Positions 42,800-55,267 of a stretch of DNA of 64,000 nucleotides are shown here, piece after piece. Position 1 is the first letter of the stretch. Every line of letters begins with the position of its first letter. Source of the DNA: Endomychus coccineus (Eukaryota > Arthropoda > Insecta > Coleoptera > Endomychidae); the NCBI GenBank assembly GCA_958510875.1, contig OY294068.1, positions 199,999,997-200,063,996 of the forward strand, in the 5' to 3' direction. Below the pieces are notes generated by a model. That model saw only the letters and a list, made by a program, of their open reading frames with translations. It was not told the DNA's origin and did no database searches. A program made the position numbers and the translations under genes.

Positions 42800-45590
42800 T
42801 ATAGCGAATTTAGTTTTAAACTCAATCATTTCTTAGTTTTATCAAAGTACGAGTATTTATCTTGACCCTATATTAATATTTCTTCAAATCTACTGAAGAT
42901 GCAACTAAGTTGCCCATATTCGTATTCCATTTACAGGATCACATTGAATTTTCATGGTTTATCAGGTAATTCACGAATCTGCGACAAATAGGTCTTGAAA
43001 CATTCAAAGGATTCAAATGTCGTTCAATGTAAAACAATTGAAACAAATGGACTAGAAACGACCCGATTTAGTTTCGTTGCAGTTACATACGTTGCAATAT
43101 CCCGGAACGTGGCAAAAATAAATAAATCCAATGTGGAACAAAGGAAATGAAAAAATAGCAACGCCAGCACGTTACTCCCATCATAGGTATGATAATGTAT
43201 TGACAATGCACTTTCTTATTCCACATCGATAGTTTTTCTCACATTACCTACGAGTGAACGTATTGGAATGGGAAAAATGCGAATTTAAAAAATACGAGTG
43301 TTGCTTATTCGATATTAACTACAAGCACTTTTCATCACTACTGAATTTAGAAAACATACCACCAGTTCATACGTAACCTTAAATTTTGAAACAATCTCCA
43401 CTATAGGTGACTATTCAACGAATTTTGAATCTCACTACATAACAAATATATATCGATTGTAGCTCAAGTCTGCCATATGGAGAAATATATACGTATATAT
43501 TTTTTATGTCACTCATACTAAGACAGTTTCAATATTGAAAAAATACGAAATTCTCTAACTTCTAAATATGCAAGGAGCGGCAGAGAATGTAGGCAATATT
43601 GTTGGTATGTGAGATAAGATGATACGAAGCAGATATTGATTCCGGATAAACACGTTGTTTTCGGTTTGTCAGGAGCGTTACCGATATTCTTGTACGTTAG
43701 AGACGGGCAAAAATAGTTCAAAGTACATCATATTAGACTAAATTTTGATTCACCAGGTTGCACAGTGACAATACGTCTTTTTAGTTCCAGGAAACTGTTT
43801 CGCTCTTTCCATTAGCGCGTCAGTGGGATGAGTCATACGTGAATTCACCGATCGACCATCTCCGAAAGCGATTATTTGTTTTGGCCAAATGGATAATAAC
43901 ACATTTGTTTACAATCAGAACACCAAACAGATATCCTATCGAGATCTTCTTGTAGCTCTATATGCCCATATATGGGGTTTGCATAAATTTTCATCATTGG
44001 CAAAGCAGGATCTCTTATTCAGAAACAAATGTTAGCACTAGTGTTTATAACTGTGAAGTCCATTAGAGTTAACAAAAAAAAGTAAATAATGTGTTATAAA
44101 ATCAACAAGTTATGGTATATGTATATATTGCGAGATGATATAATTTGACAATGTTGCACATAAATGCATTGCCCTTGTTGGAATTATTATAATCTCAGTG
44201 AAACGGCAAAGTTTTGGCAGCATTCGGTCGTAAAATGAATACACTCCAACAAAGGCGGTTTAATGTTGAGCTAGAAGTATAGGGTGCGCCAGCACAGTTT
44301 ATGATATTAATTATTAGCGTATTTATAATCCTCTTATCCGGAAGTGCAGCCCAGGAGAGAATCGGTTAATTATCCTGTCAAACGGCTAATACCGATCCCT
44401 CTGTTCTCTTGTTATTTCACCAAATGGCCTCTTTTATCATCACGTTTACTAGTTATCACATCTACATTTATGTCCCAAACGGAAAACATGGTCGATTTCG
44501 ATTAATTACACATTCTTATCAATACATACGGTAAATCTGCATATATAACACCCTTAGGAACAGTTAACTGCGTCGGCAGTAAACGGTGAACTAAAACAAA
44601 AGTATTGTCATATTATATCAGTTATTATATTGTCATTTTATTGTCAATCTGTCTTGGGATTTTATTGTTATTTCTAGTAAGTCTATTACCTACTTTTAGT
44701 ATAAGATACTTATTTAAGTTTGTTAATTTTGAATTGACATAACCAACCATATTGTATACTGTTGTTATTTTTTAGTGGGGGTTTCCCATTTGATGAATGA
44801 ATTTAAAAAAAATATTCTAATTGAAAATTGTCCTATCTTTCAATCAACCTGGATTGGCAAAGAGGGTTTCAGATATCAAATTTTCACAAATTACTAGCAA
44901 TTGTTTGGCCAATCAGTCAAAAATACCTTCTTATTCTTCGAGTTGTCTATCACACGACGACCTGATTGATGTAGTAGGAAGTCGGCACCGGAAGTGATGT
45001 ATTGCTTTAATAAAGTGACTGCTGGTGAAGTCAAAGGCGCCTACGAACTGACAGCGTCTAAGGCAGTAATAATGCACCGAAATCGATACCTGCATAACTG
45101 GAGAGCAAAAAGATAGCGAAAAGGCACGCCACTTTTAACGTAACAGGACCGGACTAAAAGTAATTGATTCAAATGACATTCTATTACGAATAATGAAACG
45201 GGTTATTTCTACTAGTATCGGCACAATCGTCAGGGGGTTGTTATACTGATCATGTCATCATCAACTTCAACTATAAAAAAATTGTCTCATTCGATCCTTT
45301 GTTTCCTACATTAATAACCCAACTATAGAATTATAAATCAAATTGGATAATTCTTTAGCAAACTTACACATTTCTCATCTCAAAAGAACATACAAAATCA
45401 ATAGATCTTGTTAGAAAACTCGAATCTGTCAATATCCCGTCTAACAGTAAATAAATTAATTTCCTTCTACGTATGTAACATGTTTCCAAATATACCGTAT
45501 ACGTATGGAGAATACCTTATGATTTTAAACCTATATTATTAACAGAAGTAACATCAATCCATTAATTCAACTTGAATTACTTCTATGTTT
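42800..45590. other. Long stretch without recognised genes
   Basis: Nearly 2.8 kb of AT-rich DNA. A short match to the dispersed repeat (AGTTCCAGGAAACTGTTTCG at 43784) and, near 45125, a piece shared in inverse orientation with 57870-57900 are the only repeats noticed. Confidence 0.5.
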
Positions 45591-45599
45591 TGAATTTTG

Positions 45600-46080
45600 T
45601 AACAATCAAAACTACTTTCAATTTGAAAAATGGGTGCCCTTCTTAGCCCGTTTCAAGCAAGAATTTTCATGTCAATAAAAAAATCATGATTTTTATCAAC
45701 CCCCTGGCCACCAGCATAGGAAGAAAACACAGATTTAATCAGATATTGTAGATCAGCAGTGTACATCATAAACAGAAAAGGACCAAGAACACTGCCTTGT
45801 AGTAAAACTGAAATTACAGTTAGAAAACTGTTGACCGAACCCTACTCTAAGCGTTCGTTGCGACAAAAATGCCTTTATCCAATTGAGAAGTAAGCCACGG
45901 ATTCCAAAATGTTCCAAGCTCATCAGAAGACGTTTGTGTGGAATTTTGTCGAAGGATTTCGAGAAATCTAGATAAATACCATCGACTGGGTGGCCTGCTT
46001 CGAGCAAATGTTAAAGGAGATCAGAATATTGGTCAAGGTGGATCGCCCGTGTAAGAGATTTCTAAGATCCTACGTTAGGA
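45600..46080 (-). pseudogene. Non-LTR RT fragment
   Basis: The minus frame LEAGHPVDGIYLDFSKSFDK, IPHKRLLMSLEHFGIRG, LLNWIKAFLSQRTLRVG is the RT palm of a CR1/jockey-like element, continuing after a shift as LLQGSVLGPFLFMMYTADLQ (near 45790-45730) with the GVPQG box altered. The upstream STLTNILISFN is broken. No YADD box remains. Confidence 0.75.
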
Positions 46081-46099
46081 CATATCGACTCATTTATAG

Positions 46100-46740
46100 A
46101 ATACCATTAAGTTCGATTCACACGGGAAAGTCCAATTTGCAACCGCGAACATCCCCCCTCCCCTAATAGAAGGGCTTACACGTTCACAACGATTCAGCTT
46201 CGAGTTCGAGATTTACAATGTAGTAAGAAATATCTGATAGGGTTTAAACTGCTAAGGGTCTTCCAGAGCGTAGACAACAATACGTTGACGGTAGTGAAAG
46301 TACTTGTAATACCAATTAAGAGGGCTGCGTGAGGGTTCCGGTACGGAGTCTCTTCTAGAGCGACGCCGCTCGTATATGAAGTGTCATTGTTTGATACAGA
46401 GATGCATCCGGGGATATATATATACATAAGGCAACTATCCGAACTTGAATAATTAGGCTCGACTCAACTAAGTGGCAAGAAATGATAAGGCGCTCACAAT
46501 GCCACGATATGCTACGAGACAAATTATCAAGTAAGCGTAGGTAATATAAAAGAGGCACTCGAAAGATTCATCGAACCACTTATTCAACTGTTTTAGCTAC
46601 TAGATGGAGAAAAAAATTCAACAACATCGGCTGGATTAATCCGAAGAAGCAAGTTGCATCGATTCAACTTTTAAAACGATCCGATCATCACTTATTTTAT
46701 ACAATATTATAATCATTAAATCTGCCTTCCATTAAAAATC
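46100..46740. other. Stretch without recognised genes
   Basis: No supported coding or repeat signal. Confidence 0.45.
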
Positions 46741-46839
46741 CCTATCTTAAGTAATATAATAATGATTCTTGACCCAGGTATGAATTAGATATAAATTTTC
46801 GTAAAATAGGTCACACTAACACATATGCTTATTATTTTC

Positions 46840-46880
46840 GTCTTTACGTACGTTTCGGTCTCACGACAATCATCAGAAGA
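46840..46880 (-). ncRNA. Hammerhead-like motif in inverted 5' end of PLE copy 3
   Basis: On the minus strand: TCTTCTGATGATTGTCGTGA, GACCGAAACGTACGTAAAGA. It is the family A motif in inverse orientation at the 5' end. GGTC has become TGTC and the 5' arm of stem I starts with A, so stems I and II are each weakened by one pair. Confidence 0.45.
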
Positions 46881-46946
46881 TATCTAAAAAATGAATCAAA
46901 TTTTTATCAAAATCTATCAACATTATAATAGGAAAAAATTAATTTT

Positions 46947-48356
46947 ATGTGTAAGACTTGGCATTTTAATGACTTTATAAAAAATCTATCATCCGTATCC
47001 GTAGATCATCTATTAATTTCCTTGGACGTTGTTTCTTTATTTTCAAATATACCAGTCGTTTCGGTATTGAGTAACACACCTCTAGATCAATTTGAATTTA
47101 GAAATGCAGTAAAGTTTTGTTTAGAATGCATTTATTTTCAATATGGTGAGCAATATTTCGGGCAAATATTCGGCACAGCTAGATGATTTCCTAATGTGTG
47201 TTCCCAATGATAAAATTCAGTACGTGATTAATAAATTACAAAATGTCCACTGTAAACTTCAATTTACGTGTGAAATTGAAGTGAACAAAAACGTAACTTT
47301 CCTTGATATGAACATTAGGCATGATGCAGATGGAAAAATAAAAACTTCGTGGTTCAGTGAAGAAGTTTGGTCTCAACGTTATCTTCCCTTCAATTTCGTT
47401 GCACCAACAAGTAATAAAAAAAATGTTATAAACAGCCGTCCCAAAAATTTTAAATTTGTTTGTAATGCACTGGAATTGAATGGTTACCCAAAAAAATTTT
47501 TCAACTCCATCATTAAAGAAAGAATAAGGAAAATCTATAACGGAACGTCGAACGTCATCATATATAAATAACTTGAATGGTAATACAGATAAACATTACT
47601 ATACATTCCGGAAACCTTAGAGAAAATTAAGAAATGTTTAAAAATTATGGTATGAATGCTACGTATAAACCTACTAACTGTGTTGGGAAATATTTCTCAA
47701 ATCTGAAACCTGTAATACCTAAAGATAAACAAACCCACACAGTATATAAATTGAATTGTTTAGATTGTGATGGAACTTATACAGGAATCTCTAAGCAATA
47801 TTTACAAAAAAGAATGTATGGCCATAAGTATAGTACAAGAAGTAAAAACTTAAAGAATTCCACAGTGGCCTCTGTTCCATTCCATGCCGGACAGAGCCAC
47901 ATTCAAATTAGAACACTGGAAAGATTACGCCACCGTGAATAAGGAATTCGCACAATGCACGTTGAGAGCATTGAGAAGTCTAGATACAAAAAATACCACA
48001 GATCCTCAGGATATATCACTCATTTGGATTCATGATTATCATCTCATGCTGGCAGCTAATTGGATCAGACGGTAAAATCATTTTTTTTAGCTTCGACCAC
48101 TTACAATCTGCACATGCTATAATATAAAATACGATATTTTACAAATCTAAGATACTGTTTTACATTGCTAAACATTATGTTGATTATAACCATCAATTCA
48201 ATTACAAAAATGTTAATATTTTAACTAAGCAAACCAATCATTATAAAAGATCTATTCTAGAGAAGATTCACAAAAAACGTGACTCCAAATCTTTAAATCA
48301 TAGAACGGATATTCGGTCATCCAGTCAAATTTATACTAATTTAATTAATCAAAACA
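46947..48356 (+). pseudogene. PLE copy 3 RT/GIY-YIG coding, broken and split
   Basis: Frames: LLISLDVVSLFSNIPVVSVL, CLECIYFQYGEQYFGQIFG, then LMCVPNDKIQYVINKLQN and FTCEIEVNKNVTFLDMNIRH, a gap at the TDRAVKLSHPED block, VGKYFSNLKPVIPKDKQTHT, VYKLNCLDCDGTYTGISKQY and MYGHKYSTRSKNLKNST. After the inserted exon the frame resumes AKHYVDYNHQFNYKNVN and ends at LINQN near 48356. Several frameshifts; no active product expected. Confidence 0.8.
47866..48071 (+). CDS. Tps1: Trehalose-6-phosphate synthase exon (fragment) inside a PLE
   Basis: A 206-nt open stretch encodes WPLFHSMPDRATFKLEHWKD, YATVNKEFAQCTLRALRS and ISLIWIHDYHLMLAANWIRR. WPLFHSMP and WIHDYHLMLxxxxIR are signature blocks of GT20 trehalose-6-phosphate synthases (UDP-glucose plus glucose-6-phosphate to trehalose-6-phosphate, the insect blood-sugar pathway). 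It is preceded by CCACAG and followed by GTAAAATC, so it looks like an exon with splice sites. No other TPS exon was found nearby. PLE sequence flanks it on both sides within about 100 bp, and its own upstream intron is not visible. It has no stop, so the copy may be young or still constrained. Whether it is spliced is unknown. Confidence 0.85.
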
Positions 48357-48619
48357 CTTGTCAATTCCTACATGCGTCTTTACAATGTCGAAAGTATTTT
48401 TTAGGTGGAATGCTCAAATAGCAATATTTCTAACAAGGTCTGACAACCTTTTTCTATTACCTCATAAATCTTCAACGTTTGGTTCGAAAGTGGATACTTG
48501 AGCGTTATACTTTTTGGTTTCAGTCGTATACAGACTTTGTTTAACATGAGTTCGCATATTATAAGAAAATTTCTAAGCGGTGAAATCTTGATACATATTT
48601 ATATACTTGAAACATGAAC

Positions 48620-49960
48620 TCAATGAAAGTTACCCAAAGTCTGAGGCAGTATTTCTGTATGGAGATAGTGTCAGTTGTACCTGTTGATAAATTTCAACGT
48701 CTGGTATATTTACTCACTCATCATACGCATGTTAAATTGCAATATCCGTTCCAATCTCCTTACAAAGTGACTCACCTGAAACAAAGAAAGAATGATATAG
48801 TTGAAATCGTAAGCATTTTCAATTTATTATTACAATAAACATGAGCCACCTATATTAAAGATTAAATGTTTACACATCTTCTTGTTAAATCCATTATTAC
48901 TATTATTAAAGCAAGTGCAATAATGAGCAAACAAAGATGCCCTCGTACATCAGTAATTTGAAAAATAGTTGAATATTGTAGACAACATTCTATGCACAAT
49001 CTCTTTATTACGTGTATAAAAATATTAAAAGATACAGTAAAATGTTCCAATTTACCCCCTTTTTATAAAAAATTCCCCGTCCAGAGGCTCCACGTGTCCC
49101 TAAATCCGGAACTGGTCGGCCTGCCACAACAATAATCACCCGAAAAAGCATCCATTCGAGCGTTCGCTCGGTAAACTGAAGGTGTCTCGGAATTTCGCAA
49201 CGCTGTTCTCGATTGCGCTTTAATTTTGATGGGAAAATAATGCGATTATAAAATGACTCCGGAGCATGGTTGACGTTTAAGACCTGGGTCTGCAATTAAC
49301 TAAGGGCCTGTAGAATTTCTGTTCGGCGAGAGGACGAAATAATTACTTTAACACTCTATAATTCACTTAGGCAAATGCTTACTCCGCTCACGCATTCTAC
49401 CTCTTCCGCTCTTTATGACGGTTTATTTGAAAACAAGCGGGAATGTGAGTCAATTAAAAACAGATATTTCAATTTAGCTTTGTACTAGACAACGAACATC
49501 ACAAACGAATCACGGCTGCGATAACGTAATTAAATATCGTTTCAACGTCTACTACGCTTTAAATATCACTTTTGTAACACTATCCGTTTATCATGGACCC
49601 TAAAGTTAAAACAAATTTCCATAGAGTAGAATTGATACATTTATTACATACAATTGGATACGATGATACAAAATTAAATGTACCCAGAAACCAAGAGAAT
49701 ATTCATTATTTAGCATTGGCGTAACTAGGTAGGGGTCGGTGATCCCCCCCCCCCCCACAAGCGGCATTGACCCATCCCAGAGAAACAAATTAAATATTAT
49801 TGGTTATTTTTCATGTTCACAAGCAAACAAAGTTACTATTTTACTTTATTTGCACGTGCAGTATAACAGTTTCGAATGATATAGCCATACTCTGCAGAGG
49901 AGCCAAGAAGGTTTCCTTGCAGGAGCCTTGATAATTACAGGAGTCTAGTGTAGAGAGAAC
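48620..49960. other. Stretch without recognised genes
   Basis: Includes a 14-base C tract at 49743-49757. Unrecognised open frames only (48614-48838; 49008-49295 minus). Confidence 0.45.
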
Positions 49961-49969
49961 AATCTCTCC

Positions 49970-50195
49970 ATTCAGCCGGATACAACTACCATTATCATCT
50001 TCTTCAGAAGGTACAAAATCGAACCTCTAAAGAAAATGGTAATCGAAGGCAAGTCAATCAATTTTTCCGAGGTAAAATATTTGGGAGTCACCCTGGACAA
50101 AAAACTACTCCGGCAAAAGCAGCTGGAGACTAGGTGCCAAAAACACCGAAAAAAAATTCTAGACATTTTTTGTAAGGCAATAGAAAATTAAAGCT
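49970..50195 (+). pseudogene. Jockey-like RT C-terminal scrap
   Basis: The plus frame gives FFRRYKIEPLKKMVIEGKSI, NFSEVKYLGVTLDKKLLRQK and QLETRCQKHRKKILDIF, which matches the thumb region (FTRRYK...VKYLGVxLDxxLxW) of jockey-clade RTs. It is short and isolated. Confidence 0.7.
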
Positions 50196-50199
50196 TTTA

Positions 50200-52235
50200 G
50201 AAGAAAAAACATTTCTCGTACCTATATTATTTAAAGCTCAAAATAATACTAAACTATTCCAAATTTTATCATCTTTTTGATGGGATATAAATGTGAGATA
50301 TTGTGGTGATGTCGAGCTCATGAACGAATTTAGTGGACAATGGTGTGATTCAAGTTTTTTCTTGGTGTCACAGTGAAACAAAAGTCAACAAGGAGATTGA
50401 TCTGATTTTGATTTGTCTAAATGTCGAAATGAATTTAATTTAACGTCTGATACGAGTGGCAAGACTGTCGAATGAATAGGGAAAGTTAATCTGTCAAGTT
50501 GGTCATTCGTGTTATGAGCAACTGTTATCTTGCTTGGGGAGCGAACCCCAGAAGTGTTGATGAATATGTAGAGTTAGTATCGGTGACAGTTTGATAGATT
50601 TAATGGTGTTGGTAACGTAATTGGTAAGGCATTGGAACGTAGAAACGAATTCGGCTGAATCATACCGCATAAAAGTAGATCTATAGCCTGTTCACGATAG
50701 GAAAGAAATGACGTCATAGCACCAAGTCATGCAAACTTAAATGTGTTTGGATACAACTAACCTAAATCTTCCTAAAATGATATTTCATTGCTATATTTAG
50801 ACACTATAGTTTCATCGTATTCCTCAACGTTTCTTACCTTGAAATGACTCCTAAGTTGAAACAGGTCAAATTAGCCAAACGTCGCACGAATTGCAAGGCA
50901 TATTATACAAGGTGGTGTAGTGCTAACGAGAGCTTGAAACGACCATATCAGGCCTGGAGTACCTGAGGAAGCCACGGGAGCCATGAAAAATACTTCTACC
51001 TGGCTATATAAGAAGCGACTACAACAGCTGCTCAAAGAATTATGTCGATAAGATTCTGGATGGCAGAGGTAGCAACACCTTGCACTATACATTTCGATAA
51101 TACGTCAGCCCTCCAAACAAGACCAATCCGTTCTACCTGATGGAGCCAGAAACGAAACCATGGATACTGGCTATAATGCGCTGTGCCAAATAGCGCTCCC
51201 AGAAAGTGGGATAGCGCGAAAATAACATCAAAGCTCCTGTGGAATTGTATTATAACAAGCTAAATAACCTTAGCGGAGACGAATAGTCCATGCAAAACTG
51301 GGGTCTAAAGAACCCCTAATAAGCCCCGAATCGGCGGTGGAAATCGTGAAGACTAACATCGAAGACACAATCCACCGCTCGCTGCGTAAGAACACAACAC
51401 TCGGAAGAGTTGCAACTAGTGAATGGTTGCAGGCTATCTAAATCACTCATTGAATTGCACATTTGCTCAGTAAGTGAGGAAGATGGTTAAAACCGATGCC
51501 AAACTGTTGTGATACAGATACTAATGCGACATGGACCGTTTAACTGCCACCTCCTTATATTGAATCATAGTCTACCTTATGTAGGTGATTAACAAAAAAA
51601 AAAAGAAACGATAGTGTACATTTTGTGCATTCAACACGGATGCCCCGCTCCATACGGGGTGCAAAATGCCTTGGCCTAGGCTAATTCCCGTTACGTTAAT
51701 AATAATATTAAGTATGTTGGAGGCGACAATAGGAATGATCAATGCCGCTTTGAAACTCGTTGTAATGTTCTTGCTGTTTTATCCGCAACTACGTATAAAG
51801 GTATACAAGACGATGTCAGAATGTGTAGTGCTTCAAAAATATTTACAATCTGATTCAATTGTGTATTGCGTCCAGATGATCAAACTTTCCAATACCCATG
51901 TTTTCGCCCATTAAATTTATAATATATGTGAAAATGCAAGGAGAAACGTTACGTGAACCCACTTCAACCGTGGAAAATCGATATGTTACGAGGCATAACA
52001 AGCCACTTTAATCCATTACCGGAAATCGCTTAGGAAACAAGATACTCGCGTTGTTTACTTTATTCACTTATTGACCTTTCACAACGGGTAAAGAGCAAAT
52101 TGATAATAATTCGATCATGTTATTTTCCCCTGCATCGATCTGCACTTCTGGAATTGAGGAATATTAAAAATTAAATCAAGATAACAACAAATTCAAGTAT
52201 CTCAAGTAACGTGACGTTTGGCTACCAACGACGAG
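50200..52235. other. Stretch without recognised genes
   Basis: No supported gene. An A12 run at 51594-51605 could be the tail of an old retrotransposon, perhaps the one scrapped at 49970. Confidence 0.45.
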
Positions 52236-52239
52236 AACA

Positions 52240-52335
52240 AGGGTTGCCACGGACGTTGGCAGCAAGATCGCCCGACTTGATTCCTCGCGACTGTTGACTT
52301 TGGAGAATGGCCAAAGAAACAGTGTATGCATTATT
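52240..52335 (+). pseudogene. mariner-like transposase scrap
   Basis: The frame LAARSPDLIPRDC, then after a stop LWRMAKETVYAL, matches WPARSPDLTPxDFFLWGxxKxxVY of mariner-type transposases. The rest is absent. Confidence 0.55.
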
Positions 52336-53159
52336 TGATATAATTTTGGGTTGATGAAACGTTTTTGGTAAATGTTTACACATTTTTATAATTTATATTG
52401 CAATATTTCTCATTTTATATTAATAATTGATAGGAAATAAACATGTACCTATAACTTATAAGGCATCAGTAAGGTTGCAATGTTGTTATGAATGTATGAG
52501 CTAACCTTGCATTAACATTGAAACCGAAAGAACTTATGGTCTTCTAGTTTCCATTTAAATTACAATGGTGATTAATAGATCCCATTGAAACCTCCTCGGT
52601 GACAGTTTCATTTTTCTATAGGATATAGCAGTTTTCAGCAACACATTCGGAGCGATATAATTGCACTATGTAGATGTTACTATTGACCACACTCCGGTTT
52701 TGCTTTTGCCCTTCGAAATGATTAATGCAACTGAAAAGTCGCTAATGCTAATTTATAGCGGCGCTATAAATAAAAACTTTCAGCTAAATCATATTAGCGG
52801 CAAGCAGCGAGGCTCTCGCATTTCAATACTGTTATCGACTTTACTGGTAAAGAGGGAATACGTTGGTAGTATTACAGCACTACCAACCCTCCCCGACTAC
52901 AGACACTTAACGTTCCTATAATGAACAGACCCCATCGTCTAAGACTACTTTAAAATAATAGCCTGATCTGTTAACGGTGCCATTAAAATTTTAGTGCACG
53001 TAATTCAATAGTTTAATTCCGTTTTCATACTGATAATATTAGGCACACGCTCCTGTAATTGGGCCACAAATAATGCACTAAAACGTAAGAATACCCTACA
53101 GAAATACGACCTGTGATTATTAGCTCCCGTCACTTTAGTTTCCCTCGATATTAATTTCA

Positions 53160-55267
53160 TCAGTGAAACTACAGATGGACAAGTAGCTTCACGAGAAAAT
53201 ACAGGTGATATCGGAGACTCTAGGTGATAATACAAAAAATTTGCAAAATATTGGTAAATGAATGAATGAAAATATAGGAGATTAAAATATAGAAATACAG
53301 AAGAATCAAGTAGGATCAGGGAAGCTTTACAAAAATACCAGTTATATTGGAGACTATGAAAATCGATATAGGAACTTTAAGAAAAAAAGTGACGATTCAG
53401 GATAATAAGTACAGGTGATATCGATGATAATACAAAAAATTAGCAAAATGACGGTAAATTTAGTTGACTTTATGAAAATATAGGTGTTGTGGGAAATTAA
53501 AAGATAGAAATACCGAACAAACAAGTAGAAACAGGCAAGCTTTATGAAAAATACACGTGATATTGAAGACTACGGAAGTAAGTGAAAATAAGAAAGAAGT
53601 ATGTGAAAACAATTAGCTGTAAGAAAAATAGGCGATATAGGAGAATAGTGAGTGGAAATATAGAAGATTCAGACAGATAGCTATACGAAAAACTACAGGT
53701 GATATTGGAGACTTGGAGGGAAATGAAAACACATTAACCAAATGCAGGTATACGCAGTTAACTTTATGGAAATATAGGTGAAGTAAGAGAATAAAAGGTA
53801 GAACTACAGAAGAAGTTAGAAGGTACAGACCAGTCTTATGAGAAATACAAGTGATATTGGAGACTAAATGACATAAACAGGCAATTTAGGAGAATGGAAA
53901 GTGAAACTACAGAAGATTGAAGTAGAGACCGATGGCTTCAAGAAAAAAATACAGATGATATCGGAGACTAGGAGATAATACTAAAAAGTAGCCAAATACA
54001 GGTAAATGTAGTTGACTTTTGAATATATAGGTGTTGTGGGAGATTAAAAGATAGAAATACCGAACAATCAAGTAGAAACAGGCAAGCTTTATGAAAAATA
54101 CACGTGATATTGAAGACTACGGAAGTAAGTGAAAATAAGAAAGAAGTATGTGAAAACAATTAGCTGTAAGAAAAATAGGCGATATAGGAGAATAGGGAGT
54201 GGAAATATAGAAGATTCAGACAGATAGCTATACGAAAAACTACAGGTGATATTGGAGACTTGGAGGGAAATGAAAACACATTAACCAAATGCAGGTATAC
54301 GCAGTTAACTTTATGGAAATATAGGTGAAGTAAGAGAATAAAAGGTAGAACTACAGAAGAAGTTAGAAGGTACAGACCAGTCTTATGAGAAATACAAGTG
54401 ATATTGGAGACTAAATGACATAAACAGGCAATTTAGGAGAATGGAAAGTGAAACTACAGAAGATTGAAGTAGAGACCGATGGCTTTAAGAAAAAATACAG
54501 ATGATATCGGAGACTAGGAGATAATACTAAAAAGTAGCTAAATACAGGTAAATGTAGTTGTCTTTATGAAAATATAGGTGTTGTGGGAAATTAAAAGATA
54601 GAAATACCGAACAATCAAGTAGAAACAGGCAAGCTTTATGAAAAATACACGTGATATTGAAGACTACGGAAGTAAGTGAAAATAAGAAAGAAGTATGTGA
54701 AAACAATTAGCTGTAAGAAAAATAGGCGATATAGGAGAATAGGGAGTGGAAATATAGAAGATTCAGACAGATAGCTATACGAAAAACTACAGGTGATATT
54801 GGAGACTTTGAGGGAAATGAAAACACATTAACCAAATGCAGGTATACGCAGTTAACTTTATGGAAATATAGGTGAAGTAAGAGAATAAAAGGTAGAACTA
54901 CAGAAGAAGTTAGAAGGTACAGACCAGTCTTATGAGAAATACAAGTGATATTGGAGACTAAATGACATAAACAGGCAATTTAGGAGAATGGAAAGTGAAA
55001 CTACAGAAGATTGAAGTAGAGACCGATGGCTTTAAGAAAAAATACAGATGATATCGGAGACTAGGAGATAATACTAAAAAGTAGCTAAATACAGGTGAAT
55101 GTAGTTGACTTTATGAAAATATAGGTGTTGTGGGAGATTAAAAGATAGAAATACCGAAGAATCTAGTAGGAACAAGCAAGATTTACGAAAAATACAAGTG
55201 ATATTGGAGACTACATAAATTCATATGAGGAAGAATTACCTAAATACAAGTAACTGTAAGAAAAAAA
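53160..55267 (+). repeat. Satellite-like array with 546-bp higher-order repeat
   Basis: The motif TGAAAATATAGGTGTTGTGG starts repeats at 53463, 54011, 54557 and 55103, giving steps of 548, 546 and 546 bp. Inside each step a diverged subunit of about 136 bp, marked by (AAATACAGGTGATATTGGAGAC)-like sequence, occurs four times, so the array is tetrameric. Successive 546-bp units differ at only a few bases, while the four subunits differ widely, the classic higher-order pattern. The left part (53160-53460) is more diverged. No coding. Confidence 0.9.

Larger units (their letters stand above)
46759..48600 (+). mobile_element. Penelope-like element family A, copy 3, with inserted host exon
   Basis: The left end (GATTCTTGACCCAG at 46765) matches the left end of copy 1 (12868), followed by an inverted copy of the 3' end including the hammerhead-like motif (46840-46880). 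The RT and GIY-YIG coding then runs rightward, broken. Near 47175 a deletion joins GQIFGTA to DDFLMC, removing the MGSPIS region and the YV of YVDD. At 47863 the element is interrupted by about 300 bp carrying a trehalose synthase exon, and resumes at about 48166 (GCTAAACATTATG). The 3' end fades out near 48600 without its own hammerhead copy. Confidence 0.85.

Noticed and set aside
44560..44815. 3' end of a retrotransposon (T-rich, ending in an A run)
   Set aside because: No coding motif upstream and no duplication found; composition alone is not enough.
48614..48838. 74-codon plus-strand open frame after the PLE
   Set aside because: No motif, no splice signals that pair with the trehalose synthase exon, and not part of the GT20 fold.
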